From assembly GCA_029204225.1 (NCBI GenBank), contig CM055097.1:622001-686000 (forward strand): a stretch of DNA of 64,000 nucleotides, written 5' to 3'. This DNA comes from Diphasiastrum complanatum. Its lineage: Eukaryota; Streptophyta; Lycopodiopsida; Lycopodiales; Lycopodiaceae. The position numbers and the translations under genes were made by a program. The notes beneath the pieces are model-generated. The model had not been told where the DNA came from. It worked only from the letters and a program-made list of their open reading frames with translations, and did no database searches. Shown here in pieces: positions 45,434 to 57,417 of this stretch (its first letter is position 1; every line of letters begins with the position of its first letter).

Positions 45434-47000
45434 TTTGACTAGTATCCCCACATGTTTGACACATCATATCCTGCTTGCAATTTTCTCAAAGGCAATGGCT
45501 CCATTTTCTAATCTATTGACATTTATATGAAAACATGTCCGTGAAAGGATCTTATGGCATTTGCTATAGTTATTGAGACATGGATTTTTGAAATAGTATT
45601 TGAAATGGACATTTTTGTGCAAATTCAAAAAAAAAATCTGGTGCTAAGATTGTCCAAAAGGATCAACATAAGATGTGTTACCAAAAGGAGTACATGTGCC
45701 TAAAAGATAATGTCATTTGGATTGTGTTTGTGCTTGGTACTTTTCAAAGGGTGATGAATTTTGATTACAAAGATTTCACTAGGAAATTTTTTGAGATATT
45801 TATAGAGATATATTGTTTACTCCAAAAGGGAGAAGGAAATGTTTAAATATTTTCATTCAGAGTTAGTTGTATGGCATATCTTTTAAAGCTTCGAAATGGT
45901 GGATGGGGAGGATAGTCAAATGGATTATGTTGATACATAATTTGAGATCAATTCTGTTGTAGGGAAAGACAAACACTACTACCATGTGGAATATCTACCA
46001 AGGATGAGTAACATGCTTCAAAGCAAGGAGTTGATGATGAATTTCTTAACACTAGAGTTGTTTTCAGCACATTTTTGTGCGTGTGCGCATAAAACCCTTG
46101 GTCATTTGACGAGACATAACATGCCATCAAATGATTGAAATTTCAATCTCTCAATCGTACGTGGAACTAGACTTGACACTTCATTGTGTTATTGGAAGAC
46201 TTAAATTTTCTCTCTCTCAATTGATGGCAATCTGGCCCCAAAAAAACTTCAATTTTCAACACTTTTTAGCATTTCACATTGGTAATTTTAGGTGCACGTA
46301 TATATCTCTATAGGACTCCAAATTGTTTTTTTTTTAAATAAAGATGATTCGATGGTCATAAAGGGTTTTTGAAAGTAGACATCCAAACAAAGGATTGTAA
46401 AAAGCACCTCCAAAAGAGTTGAAACTTTCTAGCACCCTTCAATAATTTTCAATACTTTTTAGCACTTGACATGGATAGCTTTAGATGCATATCTATCTCT
46501 ACATAATTCTAAATTGAAAAAAAATTGAGAGACACGTTTCTGTAGTCATATAATACTTTTTAAAGTAGACAAACCAAAAACATATTGTCAAAATCATGGT
46601 ATCTCATATATGATATTTCTAGTTTTGGTGATTTTTATTATCACTTAAAAGGGTAACTTTGAATGCACGTATCTATCTCTATAGATCTCCAAATTCATTT
46701 TTTTTAATAGGCATGTTTCTATAATCATATAGGATTTTTAAGAGTAGACAAGTAAAAATTGAATTTAAATGTAGCCCATATATGAAAATATCGAGGTTTT
46801 ATCAGTACCCACATGTGTTTGACACATCATATCTTACATATAAGTTACTCAAAATGAAGGTCTTAAATTTTTTAATTGATAAAAATATATATGAAGAACA
46901 CACATGTGAAAGGATTTGATGTGATTCATCATAGTTTATGAGATATGATGTTTTAAATAAGTGCTTGAAATGCACACTTTTGTGTGCATTTTGAAATAAC
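45434..47000. repeat. Diverged direct repeat pair, about 205 bp units, 1.37 kb apart
   Basis: Units 45434-45640 and 46800-47000 share CCCACATGTsTTTGACACATCATATC, cited by position 45440-45470, then GTGAAAGGAT-T, CATAGTTTATGAGA-like text and TGCTTGAAATG-ACA-TTTTGTGCA. They bracket the three-unit tandem repeat. Confidence 0.7.
46251..46770. repeat. Three-unit diverged tandem repeat, period about 190 bp
   Basis: Starts near 46251, 46449 and 46632. Each unit runs CACTTTTTAGCA..., TTTnrrTGCAyGTAT, ATCTCTATAG, CTCCAAATT, a T-rich run, then ATAATCATATAGG-like and AAGTAGACAA-like ends. Divergence between units is considerable. Confidence 0.75.
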
Positions 47001-47499
47001 TCTAGTGTTGCAAACAAATTTTGGCTTATTTGGTATTGCCAAAAGTTGAAAGAATTTGGTGTGCATGATTAACTATTACAATGTGCCAATCAATAATCAA
47101 AATTTTTGATTCAACAATTGCATCATGCCAATATTCAAATATAGCATTATGTACAAAATACTGAATAAGAAATTTTTGTTCTTAGGACTAATACATTACA
47201 ATTGAATATTGTAATTTGAAGTCTTCAATGTTCAAATAAATATATGTTAGAATCAATCTAAAAGTTTCAATCTAAAAAGTTTGCATTCTTTTGGCAATAT
47301 AGAATTTTTAAGAAAGACAAGAATGAAAAGAAAAGAAAACAATTTTGCAAAGGTATATTGAAAGTTTATCTCTATATAGTGGAAATTCTTAAAAAAAAGA
47401 ATTCGAACATTCAAGTGTAATTATTAGTACACTACCATGATAAATTGCAAATGTTTGTTATACTTGTTGTGTTTGTCAAATGTTTTTTTTTTAAATTTT
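47001..47499. other. No gene recognised
   Basis: Very A/T-rich; no features. Confidence 0.5.
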
Positions 47500-48290
47500 A
47501 CAATTGACTTTCAGGTTTAGAATGTGTTATTGCATATCATGTTTGGTAGTAAAAGATCACCTCAAAGATCTATATGTGTTATGTCATGCATTGGAGAATC
47601 TCTTAGGTCTGTTCTTCCAAAAAAGTCTATACGAGCATTAACGAATAATGCTCGATTTGAAAAAATGAAGAATGAAATTATTGAAATGGTTTAGGTTCAA
47701 ACATTATTGGATGTGGTACAAGGAACATGTGATTATATTGGAATAAGCAAAAGTGCCTATCCAATGTTTTTTAGAATTGTGCAAGAAGAATTTGCTCAAG
47801 CAAATAAAAAAGACATCATATCTTCCTCGTCTGTTTTGAGTTCAATTAGCAAGAAAGTAGTCAAACCAAGTAATGTTTAAAGTGGTAGGCCAACATTTTG
47901 ACATGACTGAATTATACAAATCTAAATACGATGATCTCAAATACAATGATTGTTATAATATTTTTCTTGATCTTAAAAATATTCTTGCATATATGATCCA
48001 ATTCTATATACTAAATGCAAATAAAAAAATTATGAAGTTGATTATTGTAATAAAAGTAGATGAATCAAAGTTTACCAAAGGTCAAAAATTAGAATGTGTT
48101 AGCATCACTTTGATGAACAAGATATCCGATGACTGTGCATTTAGCATTGAATTGGAGAATCACATATGGTGGATAGCAAAATTTTGGGTACCTTTTTATG
48201 TGGTCATTGTTTTGTTTGAATTTTGTCTAAAAAAACATTGTGTTTGTACACATAATCACACAATCAAAAAAAAATTGTAGGTTTTGAAAG
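47500..48290 (+). pseudogene. Unidentified decayed coding region
   Basis: Consecutive plus-strand frames look protein-like. One (about 47545-47875) contains SCIGESLRSVLPKKSIRAL, then a stop, then VVQGTCDYIGISKSAYP and FRIVQEEFAQANKK. The next (47873-48280) contains FDMTELYKSKYDDLKYNDCY, then KLIIVIKVDESKFTKGQKLE and VSITLMNK. The last part recalls the catalytic-Asp start of some DDE-type transposase-like proteins (K-x-D-x-S/A-K), but I cannot name a family. The codon content is extremely A/T-rich. Confidence 0.35.
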
Positions 48291-48715
48291 AAGATTATGA
48301 GAATTTTTCATGAATATTCTCATGGACAAATTATGATATCATTATAAAAGAACATTTGCAAGGTCAAAAATTTATTGTTGAAAATCATGGAATTTTTTAA
48401 ATCAAATGACACCTTGTAGGTGATCTAAAAACATTAAAATGTACATGTAATATTTCACATGGTGCAATTGCAAAACTCCATGTCTTAATCAATTGAAAGA
48501 TTGTTATGACATGAATGTGGAAGCATGTTGAAATTCCAATGTGAAAATGATTGTAATAGTAGGTGGTTTTGTGTTATGGATAGGCAAGCACTCATTAGCT
48601 TGACTTTCCCACTTTGGTCGAATGATAGAAAAGTCCAACCACTACAGCTACACTTTATCATTATGTGAGTGCACCTCCCGTGAATTTTGACTTTGAGGTC
48701 CACCTTAAGGCAGCT

Positions 48716-48740
48716 GCAGCTCAGTGTTTGCAGCTCAGTG
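48716..48740. repeat. Short tandem duplication in the lectin promoter
   Basis: GCAGCTCAGTGTT occurs twice back to back, just upstream of the TATA box. Confidence 0.8.
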
Positions 48741-48746
48741 TTGTAC

Positions 48747-48752
48747 TATAAA
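48747..48752 (+). promoter_or_regulatory. TATA box of the lectin gene
   Basis: TATAAA, 66 bases before the start codon, leaving room for a short 5' UTR that holds a pyrimidine microsatellite. Confidence 0.6.
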
Positions 48753-48786
48753 GGCTTGTAGTATGTACCAAGAGCTTCACCAAAGA

Positions 48787-48812
48787 TCTCTCTCTCTCTC
48801 TCTCTCTCTCTC
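48787..48812. repeat. (TC)13 microsatellite in the lectin 5' UTR
   Basis: Pure 26-base TC run ending six bases before the start codon. Pyrimidine-rich leaders of this kind are common in plant 5' UTRs. Confidence 0.95.
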
Positions 48813-48817
48813 AATCA

Positions 48818-49147
48818 ATGGCACGCTCTTTGCTGATCGAAGGCTTGATAGTGATGTTGTTGCCAGCTCTATGCATCGCCATGGATTCTCTGAAAGCGAA
48901 CCTTAGGCTTCACTCAAACGAACAAGTCCAATCTGGAAATGGGTACTATTCACTTGTGATGCAGGGAGATTGTAATCTAGTGCTTTACCGAGTGTCGGAT
49001 AGCCTCCCCCTCTGGAACTCGCAGACAGCTGGTAAAGGCACGTATTGCTTCACTTTCATGCAGGGCGATGGTAATTTGGTGGTGTACAGTGGTGCAAATC
49101 TACCAGTATGGAGTAGCGGTACAGCCCGCCTAATGGTTTCACTATAA
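48818..49147 (+). CDS. GNA-type (bulb-type) mannose-binding lectin, C-terminally truncated by a retroelement
   Basis: 109 residues. Residues 1-21 (MARSLLIEGLIVMLLPALCIA) are a signal peptide, so the protein enters the secretory route. Two mannose-site motifs of the form QxDxNxVxY are seen: QGDCNLVLY at 49-57 and QGDGNLVVY at 82-90. Cys52 and Cys77 fit the conserved GNA disulfide pair. Family members carry a third motif after another 30 or so residues; here the frame ends shortly after WSSGTARL. The last codons and the stop coincide with sequence matching the leader of the outer LTR element (compare 41353-41380), so the C terminus is chimeric. The TATA box and TC-rich leader look intact. The intact family binds mannose glycans, mostly in defence or storage; this copy may not fold. 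Confidence 0.88.
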   Translation: MARSLLIEGLIVMLLPALCIAMDSLKANLRLHSNEQVQSGNGYYSLVMQGDCNLVLYRVSDSLPLWNSQTAGKGTYCFTFMQGDGNLVVYSGANLPVWSSGTARLMVSL

Positions 49148-49650
49148 TGGCCATAACTTTGTCACTATAGCTCCAAATCAAAGTACTTCTTAGAAGCTAA
49201 GAGAAAGAGCTACCAATATAAAAGAATAAATCACATAAAAAATTAAAACTTAATAGATAAAAAATAAAATCCAAACATTGTAAAAATTGAAAAACAAAGA
49301 AACTAGTGGAAAGAAACTCTACCAAATTAAAAGAAAAAACCACCAAACCTGATGGAAAAATGGATCTAATATTCTGATACCAAAATTTTCATGTGCCAGT
49401 ATTAGCATTCAAATATCTAAGTGATTCTTGAACATCAAATTACATGGTAAAACAAGAAGTCAAGAAATAAAAAAACTAAACCTTCACCAAATTATGCAAA
49501 CATTATTCATCATTATTGATCATTCAATGTGTTGGGCTTGAATCTAGAGCGTGATCAAATCTCTCATGTGACTTTAGGGACATGAACCACAAAACACATT
49601 AAGAAAGCTCTCAAAGAGAAGCTTAAAAAACACTTAGAATTCAAAAATGA
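49138..49650 (-). mobile_element. Fragment of the outer LTR element family
   Basis: Aligns with 41353-41850: leader text (ATGGCCATAACTT, ATAGCTCCAAATCAAA), primer-site region near 49372-49383 (CTGATACCA), and the LTR start TTTTCATGTGCC at 49389-49400 followed by about 250 bases of LTR. It ends without the rest of the LTR. Its inner end is joined to the lectin frame. Confidence 0.85.
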
Positions 49651-52310
49651 CAAATGTGGAATAACTTTGTTAGCCAATAATTTCACATGGAAAACTTGGC
49701 TAATATTGAAATGTATTTTTGCAAAACTGTAAAAGACAACATGTACAGCCTAGCTAATAGAGAAAAAATCGGCATAAAATTGCCTATAGAAATGATCCCA
49801 ACCCGCTCTAAAAGTGGCAAGAGAAAATTATGCGGCCTTCAAAATGGCTGGTAAATATATTTTATGGCTTTTAAAATTGGCCAATTACAAAACAATAGCC
49901 GACATAGCCGTTCTAAGATTTCACCATGTATTGAGTTAATTTCTACTGATATATAATTACCTAGTGTGTTTTTTAGAGAAACAATTTGTCGTTGGAGCCC
50001 TAGTCATGAATGTTGAAAAAAGTTAGATCGGTAAAAAAACCATTGAAAAAAAAAAATTCGTGCAAAAATGAGACCGAAAATTTTTTGGGCAATATCGAGG
50101 AATCATGGAAACCCTAAAGACAAAATTTGGACAAGTAAGCAAAATGTGAGAGCCGGGTCGGTAACCCAGCCAAGCAAAAACCCAACGAATGGGCCAAGCG
50201 GTACACGCCATTAGAAAAGTCAAGAGAGTACTAAGAAAAATGAAGGCCACCTACAAGAATATGGGTTGACAAAGGGTACACCCAAATTTGGCTAATAATG
50301 GGCAAGAGACCTTGGAAGCTAAAGACCTATGAAGGGTACACCCACTAGCATTTCAAAAAAGTGACCATTTATGTTACTTTTGTGTGTACCCAAGAGGAAG
50401 GCTTTGAATGCACCACTCGGGCCACTCCGAAGTGCATTAAAGTTGGGCAAAGCCTATCTTGAAGGGGGACCATTGGGGGTGGAAAGGAGTTTAGTCTTTG
50501 TATTTTTGTGGTTGGTAAATTTAGGATTCTTATTGTCTTGTTTCATATGAGTGCTTCATGTGACTTGTTTGAGAGTAGCTTGAATTTTGTTTAAATTGGG
50601 GTTGTGAGTTGTTTTCATAAATGAGTAGTGTGCTTCGCTTTGGAGTGATGATTCTTGGTTGAGGGTTGCCTCACTAGCATGCTTACTTCTTGGTTGAGAA
50701 ATGATGGTGATTGAAAGTAGTTGAAGTTTTGTTGATGCATAATTGATTGTTGGGTTAAGCATGGAGTTGTTTTGGATTGTGGTTTTTGGATGAGAGGTAG
50801 TTCCATTTTGTTTGCTTCTTGTAGGTTTGCCTCTTGGGTGTGTGGTGAATGCTTGAGAGTGAATTATAGTATGTTTGAGAGCTTGTGGTTGGAAGAGTGT
50901 GTTTTTAAGTGTTGCTTGTTTGAGGATGCTTGGAAGTTAGTGAATTGAAAGTGATGGTAATCATTTTTGAGAGCTTGCTTGCACTTGAGAGAGTCTCATT
51001 GTTGAGTGGTAGATGTTTCAAGATGGGATAGGTTGTGTTTCGGAGTGATTTTTTATGAAGGAGTTCGCTACTAAGTTCTCATGTTTACTTTCTTTTGATA
51101 TGTGCGCATGACAAGTTGGGATCTTTAGCTTATGTGTGGTTGTTATTTTTCGATCTTATGAGAGCGTAGGTTTGGATCATAAGTTAAGAGACTAAGAGTC
51201 TTCTCTAATCAAATGATCATGTTCACAGACATTCACATCTGAGACAAACAATAGCTATTGCTAATCATAGTTCTGTCAGCAAATTCTGAGATTTGGAGCT
51301 ATTTTCATACTAACATTCTTTCGCACTTCAAGGCTTTTCTGAGTGCACCAGACACGGTTGGTTCTGAGCTCACTGCTTTAACCGAGCGATCACTTCTCAT
51401 ATTTGAATCCTTCTGCCTACGTTTTCAGATTTCACATACCTGCTTCGGCCAAGCATGGCCTACCTACCCGGTTTGTGGCCTATCTGCGACCTAGTATCTG
51501 TCTTGGTGAGATCTGACCCTGCAGACCTCTGTCAAGCCTTCATTGAATCTCCTACATCTGGCTATCTGGCATTTTCTCATATCTGCGGCCAGTAGACAGT
51601 TTCCGGCCAGGGTGCAGACTTGTGGCCCCCTTCTTACCTCTGTCTGCACTGTGGGAACCTACTCTGACGCTCCGTCTCGGCTTAATTCTTGCACAGTAAC
51701 CTATACCAGGGTTTTCCAAGGCTAGCTCTCGGATCACGTTGTCCATCAGGAACTTGTGACTGCAAGGCAAACGACAAACAAATGCAGTATGGAGTTTGTA
51801 GCATCCCTGACTAGGGTTTCTACACATTCCGGCTACCTAATCGTATACTGAGGTATGATTTTACCTCATCTCTATTTGCTTCATCTCTATTGTTTTCTAT
51901 AGTCCTGATTGTTCATAAGTATTTGTCTTCAATGGAAAAATGTATGCTTGATTTCTGAACTAATTTCCATCACAATGAATGAATGGGTTTCATAGTGTAC
52001 TAGTGAATATTGTGCATTGTGGTTCTGAATACTTAGAATGACTACAAGTCGAAGTTGTGTTAAGGGTATTGTCAAGAGACATAAGCAAATGGAATGCATG
52101 GGCCACATGCTATCTTAAGATTTTCAGGGCTAGAGAGTGCTGAGGGAATCAATTTGTGAAGTTGGTAGAAGAAGTAGGCTAGTTCATGTCTATGTGTGGT
52201 TGGTTGAGTGGCTACTATCAACAAATTCTCTCCTTTGTCATTTTGATGTACTTATGAGATCAATGCAGTGAATCTTTTAATCTTTGTATGTTCTGTTTAG
52301 GTTTGAGTGT
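49651..52310. other. No gene recognised
   Basis: 49800-49930 has GGCyTTnAAAATTGGC words similar in style to the 22.5/23.1 kb repeat. 50520-51060 is rich in TTGAG/GCTTG words. 51250-51840 is more G/C-balanced with short frames on both strands, none recognisable. Confidence 0.45.
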
Positions 52311-52316
52311 CACACT

Positions 52317-52328
52317 TGGTATCATAGC
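52317..52328 (+). other. Orphan primer-binding-site-like sequence
   Basis: TGGTATCATAGC, preceded by GTGTCACAC. This resembles an LTR end plus primer site in plus orientation. No LTR partner could be aligned, and downstream sequence shows no gag. Confidence 0.4.
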
Positions 52329-53195
52329 AACTGCAATCCAAGAGAAGACAATTTTAGCTCATATGTGTGAAAGGTGTAGAGGGAGAAATAACTTATATTA
52401 AAAAAATTTAGTCCATCTGTGATGGAATTTGGAAAGAGCATGTTTTTGAGGATTCTTCCAAAAATTTCTATCGAATTAGTACATAGAAGGCAGATCACAT
52501 GTTAGGGGTAAATCTGCTTCCTAAACAACTTGTGATGTTTACAATGCAGAGCTTATTTACTCAACCAACATTCATAGATAACCAAGATCCTCAACAACAG
52601 AGAATGTAAAATCTACTGCATCATTCGCAAATGAACAAAGAACTACAAATCCATCACATTGGTAAATGAGACTGTGAACATGAGTCCACATCATATTACG
52701 GAAATCACTCCAACAGTTGGTTAACTTGACAATTTTGGTCTTACCCAAGGAAAATGCTTCTTGCAGACGGATTATATTTCGAATACACATATCCATCTCT
52801 ACAACATCATCTCTATTTATCCTACTCTCCGTAACAACTTGTAACCCAATAACTACCATTCACCTTTTTTCGAAGTTTGTCGTAAGGCACCTTCAAACGA
52901 ATGCTTATGGTTGCTTCAAAACCTGTGCAAGTTCCTCCGAGCGTTCAAGTCCTCTCTTTTTTTCTTCTTAGATTGTATTGCACTACTTTCACTGTCATTG
53001 TCAGATCTGACGTGAATATTGTATCTGGCATGTTGAACACTCTCAGCATTAACAGTAAATTGTTTGAATGACTTGACAATGAAAGAAGAGCCAGGTCTCG
53101 CTGGCAACAATTGGGGTCCCATAGACTATATCGATGTGCAGAAGCAAGATAGGTGATATCATCACTAATATCCTAATCACTTGTAACCTTAGAAA
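52329..53195. other. No gene recognised
   Basis: Short frames on both strands (for example 52572-52859 minus) without a recognisable family. Confidence 0.4.
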
Positions 53196-53199
53196 CCCA

Positions 53200-53975
53200 T
53201 TCCATACAGTGCGTTCCGGAACGTACTGGGTCGGAACATTTTTTCAAAATAGAAAAAATAGGTTAAAGTGCTACCTGCTGGCCACAATCTTCCTTCTTTT
53301 TGATAATACATTGCGGGATGCTAGATATCAGAAACGATGGAAAACATACAGTTCAAGCAGAAACAATATTGAAGAATTTACTAATTATTTGACAACAATA
53401 GTTGCGATCATAAGATGAGCGACCTCCATGGCCATCACTGGGGCGATCATAAGTACCAGCTCGATATATCGGTTACCGTCACGTCCTCCATCTCTGTCAT
53501 ACTCATTTGCGTATATTTTTCCTAAGTATGGCTTTCTGTTGCTTGCTGTGCTATTTTGTCACTGCGCTGTGCACATATTTAGATGACTGGCCCTTTTTCT
53601 TCATTGCGTTCCGTATCTCGGTTATGCATGAAATTTAATGCTATATTTGAAAACTCACCCTCTATCTCGATGTCCATGTCTTGTTTGACGATAATGCATA
53701 ACTTGTCTGACTGCTGATACAAAGCTGCTTATAGCCAAAAAACCTACCCCATGGTTACACAAGTCTCAACCTTTTGGGTCAAAGTAACCTATGGGAAACT
53801 AACATTATCATTTATTATTTCTAACATTAAGCTCACGCTGATCCTATAATCGCTATTCTGTTCCTTCTCTCGATTCCTTTGTTAAAAAATAACGTATTTT
53901 TTGAAAAAAGAATTGCGCAAGTCTCGAATGGAATGCGTTCTGGAATGTGTTCCGTTCCGGAACGGGCAACTATGC
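53200..53975 (+). repeat. GTTCCGGAAC-rich fold-back element, long copy
   Basis: The left end has GTGCGTTCCGGAACGTACT and GGTCGGAAC (53208-53240). The right end has GGAATGCGTTCTGGAATG and CCGTTCCGGAACGGGCAACT (53929-53972). Both ends match the reverse complement of 85-283, but the interior is about 0.55 kb longer and shows no protein. Could be a fuller-length non-autonomous DNA transposon, with the short copy an internal deletion derivative. Confidence 0.6.
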
Positions 53976-54388
53976 TTGTAACATGCAATTACACAAATTT
54001 TGAGCAATCCTATTCACTGTGCACAGATCAAAACTACTGACATTTATGAGCTAGGTTTCTACAACAGATTTATACTTTAAGCAAAATTTTCAAATTCTAG
54101 GATAAACTAGTGAATGACGACTTTGCCAACATATTCAGAATCTGTCTTTTATGGACATAGTTCACAGAGCAGCCCCATAATTGTAAGAGGGAACCATGCA
54201 TTTAAACATGCAGGAAGGAATTTTGTGTTTTTTGGACGTTCCAGACCCCTATGCCTTGGGAATACCTCTCTGATGCAACTTAGAAGCTACCTTTGTTCAA
54301 TTGTCGTTCTTGAACATGTTGATTGTACAATTGGCTTGTCGTTGTTTAGCAGTGCAATTCTGCCAAAAAGCATAACCACATGTTCCCT
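53976..54388. other. No gene recognised
   Basis: Spacer between the fold-back element and the gypsy fossil. No features. Confidence 0.5.
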
Positions 54389-55510
54389 CTAACTTCTCCA
54401 ACACCTGGAACAGTTCGTTATAAATCGCATCTGGCCACAAATTTGAGCGGCTTGTACTTTTAGTTTTAGCAGAATAAATTCGTACAACATGAATGCTTCA
54501 AATCCATAAACTAATTGAAATGGAGTATGGCCGGTAGAAACCTTAACAGCAGTACAATATGCCCATATGTAGGCTGAAAATAGTGATGCCAAGACCACCT
54601 GTCCCCAGAACTGTTTTGCAATAATATTCTTCAAAGTCTTACTCATTTTTCAGCTTTTGCCCATTAGCTCGAGGATAATAAGTAGATTTCTTATGAATAA
54701 TCTTAAAAACATACGTCATTTCAGCAATGGTGTTGTTGATAAAGTGAGGACCTGCATTTGACACAATTTCTAAAGAGCAACCAAATCGTGTAAGAATATT
54801 ATCAAAAATAAATTTGACAGTAGTACGTGGCACGTGCCATGGTATTCTCTAAAGCTTTTGCTGCAGGCTGTTTTGTTGCATCATCTGTAGCCACAACAAT
54901 GTAAGCGTGACCTGTTGTGGAAATCAGAGAAATCTTCCCTATAAAATCAAACTCCCATCTCTGAAGTGGTTTCACTGGCTGTAAGTGAGTCTAAGGAAAA
55001 TCCATAGATGGTGTTGGTCTACCTTGTCTTTGACAAACATCACATACCTTACAATATTTTACAACATCCTTTGCAATTGTAGGCCACCAAAACCTAGATC
55101 AAAATCTGATTGCCCCAGCAAAATGATCGCTAGCAAGACCTACATGAGCAGCCTCTTGTTTAGTTTTTGTAACTTGTAAACATCGGCGAAGAATGTCATC
55201 CTCTCCATGTTTATAAATTTGACCATCAATCAATTGAAATTCCATGCATGCCAAACCAGCCGACAATCTTCTGTCTTCTTATAATTACCTCCATGCTAAA
55301 AAGTTGAGAACAACAGCATACCAGGAATCAATTATAGGCTCAGCCAAAAATAAATGTGCATCAGGCAATCCATCAATATCCTCTTCTGCAGTACCCGTAG
55401 AAATCTGAGACAACTGATCAAAAACCATAGTATGCAACCTTCCAGGTCGTATCCTAATGTCAAATTCAAATTCTTCTAACATTATAAGCCTCATATTTTT
55501 ATCACCTCAA
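54389..55510 (-). pseudogene. Ty3/gypsy pol fossil (RNase H end, integrase)
   Basis: In minus-strand order: EFEFDIRIRPGRLHTMVFDQLSQI (55480; end of RNase H), then a zinc-finger text with CKVCDVCQRQGRP near 55040 and WEFDFIGKISLIS near 54950. Integrase core text GCSLEIVSNAGPHFINN and YYPRANGQ follows near 54780-54660. Last comes FQLVYGFEAFMLYEF near 54500. The core Asp of the SDxGxxF motif is replaced (SNAGPHF). Several stops and frame changes. No LTRs located. Confidence 0.88.
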
Positions 55511-57417
55511 TTTTAGCTGAATCAATAGATAGTCATTCTTGAGATCTGTACCTTCTTGTGTGATTATATATTTGTCTTTTAAGAGTTAAGTCAGTGCACT
55601 TCCAATGACAAATTTCCCCTTTTATATTTTTTCCATCAAATGAATCGATTGTTCACATATTCCTGTAGTTATAATGTACCTAGTTTTTCATGAACTAGTT
55701 CAATGTACCTTTTTGTCAACTCTTGAATAAACTCTTTATATGAAAAACAAGGTACATTCATTTTGGGCAAGCCATGATAACCTAACATGTATTTGAAATA
55801 TGAAATATAATACTCCCGACATCCAAAATCGGCGTCTTTTGAAACTTTGTTACTATCACATACATGGGATCACACGTGGATGTTTGGTAGATTGACACTA
55901 AAGCTACACTCATTAACTCCCACCATCCTATAGCACTGACAAAGAAAATTCCTATTGGAGATAGGTCTCACGTTGTGATGAGTATAACAGGTCTTGACAA
56001 ATTTATCCATGTCCCTTAGCTTGTGTTAAAGCCTCTTAACCAGGGTTAACTAGGGTCATAGCAATGCTGCAATCTAATTCTTTCTCTCGGCACATTGATG
56101 TTTGGTATACACAACTTCTTTTGCTTGGTATAAAGATCTGGTTACTTCAACAATATCTTTTGCAAGGTGTACATTTTGGATAGAACTTGCCTATTGAATA
56201 TTTGTCACTAATCCCTCTGCCATACCAGCAGTGGTTGCTGATATGATATCTTCTTGCTGACCAAGTGCATTTGCTGCAATATCTTGCTGGTCAAACCTTC
56301 ACATAATCATTGATAAGAAAGTTCACCAACTCATTTGCTTTGTCATCAAAGAATCTTATGTGTCAAAATACTTCGGGGGCACATTTTTACTAAACACTTT
56401 GAATGTCTTCTATGTAACTCACTTTCTCCAACTATAAGCCCTTCCTTCTAGTACATTATATATTTTTTATTCATGCATCGGCCACTTATTGTCCTAAATC
56501 AAACAAACTCCGTGGAAAATGTCGAAGTAATATTTGATCTTTGAAGGAAATACTTTTATATTCTGCAACCTGTCATATGACCCAACAGCTGACCTACTTC
56601 ACAAAGAATATGCAAAAACTCCTCAGCAAATAATTGGGTCAGTTGTAAGGCCTTTTCATATTATCAAAACATAGGCTGGCAAGGGGATACCACATACTTG
56701 TTGAAGCTTCTTGCATGTAGATAAGTTATCTTCTCGTATATGAAAGTTTATCTGAACACGGGTTTTTTGGAAGTGTGATAACATGCACATAGATGCTGTT
56801 AGTTAGTTTGTCCTCAAGATAATATTTGTGTGCTTCACATACTGCCTAATGAATCTTGTGCTGAAAAAATCCCAGAGATGAGATTTTGATTAGAACTGAC
56901 GACATTTTGCAGGGACCGGGACATAACTTCTATTCACTTCAAACTTGATTTGTCAAGGCTGTATGGAGGTTATAGAGATGGGACTTATCTTTCTTCTTTT
57001 CGTACCTATATATACTGATCCATGGTGAATTTTACTTGCTGTACATTTTCCCGTAACTCTTAGCACTAAGTGCAGGTAGGAAATTCAAAGCTTGAATCTT
57101 CTTCCTTGAATTTGGTTCGGACTACTTGGCCAAGGCTCACTTTCTTAGCCCTTTGGCCTTATATTCTTATGTTTTATCTAAAACCCCATGATATGCTTAC
57201 AACAGCTCTTTTGGTTAGGTCAGATTTTATAGACTAGTCCTACCTTGTTACGAAATGCTTCCAATAGGGCTGGGGTTTGTATACAAGAGGTAGAAGATGG
57301 GAGTGAGACAATTTAGTGCCTGTTATGCTGGATGGTTAACCCACATACATGGCATTCTAGATGTACATGTAAATTCTGTTCTTGGAGATCATTTTCTCTG
57401 TACACTAGGGCACTTTC
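55511..57417. other. No gene recognised
   Basis: Spacer with short frames only. It includes the upstream flank of the PPR pseudogene. Confidence 0.45.
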
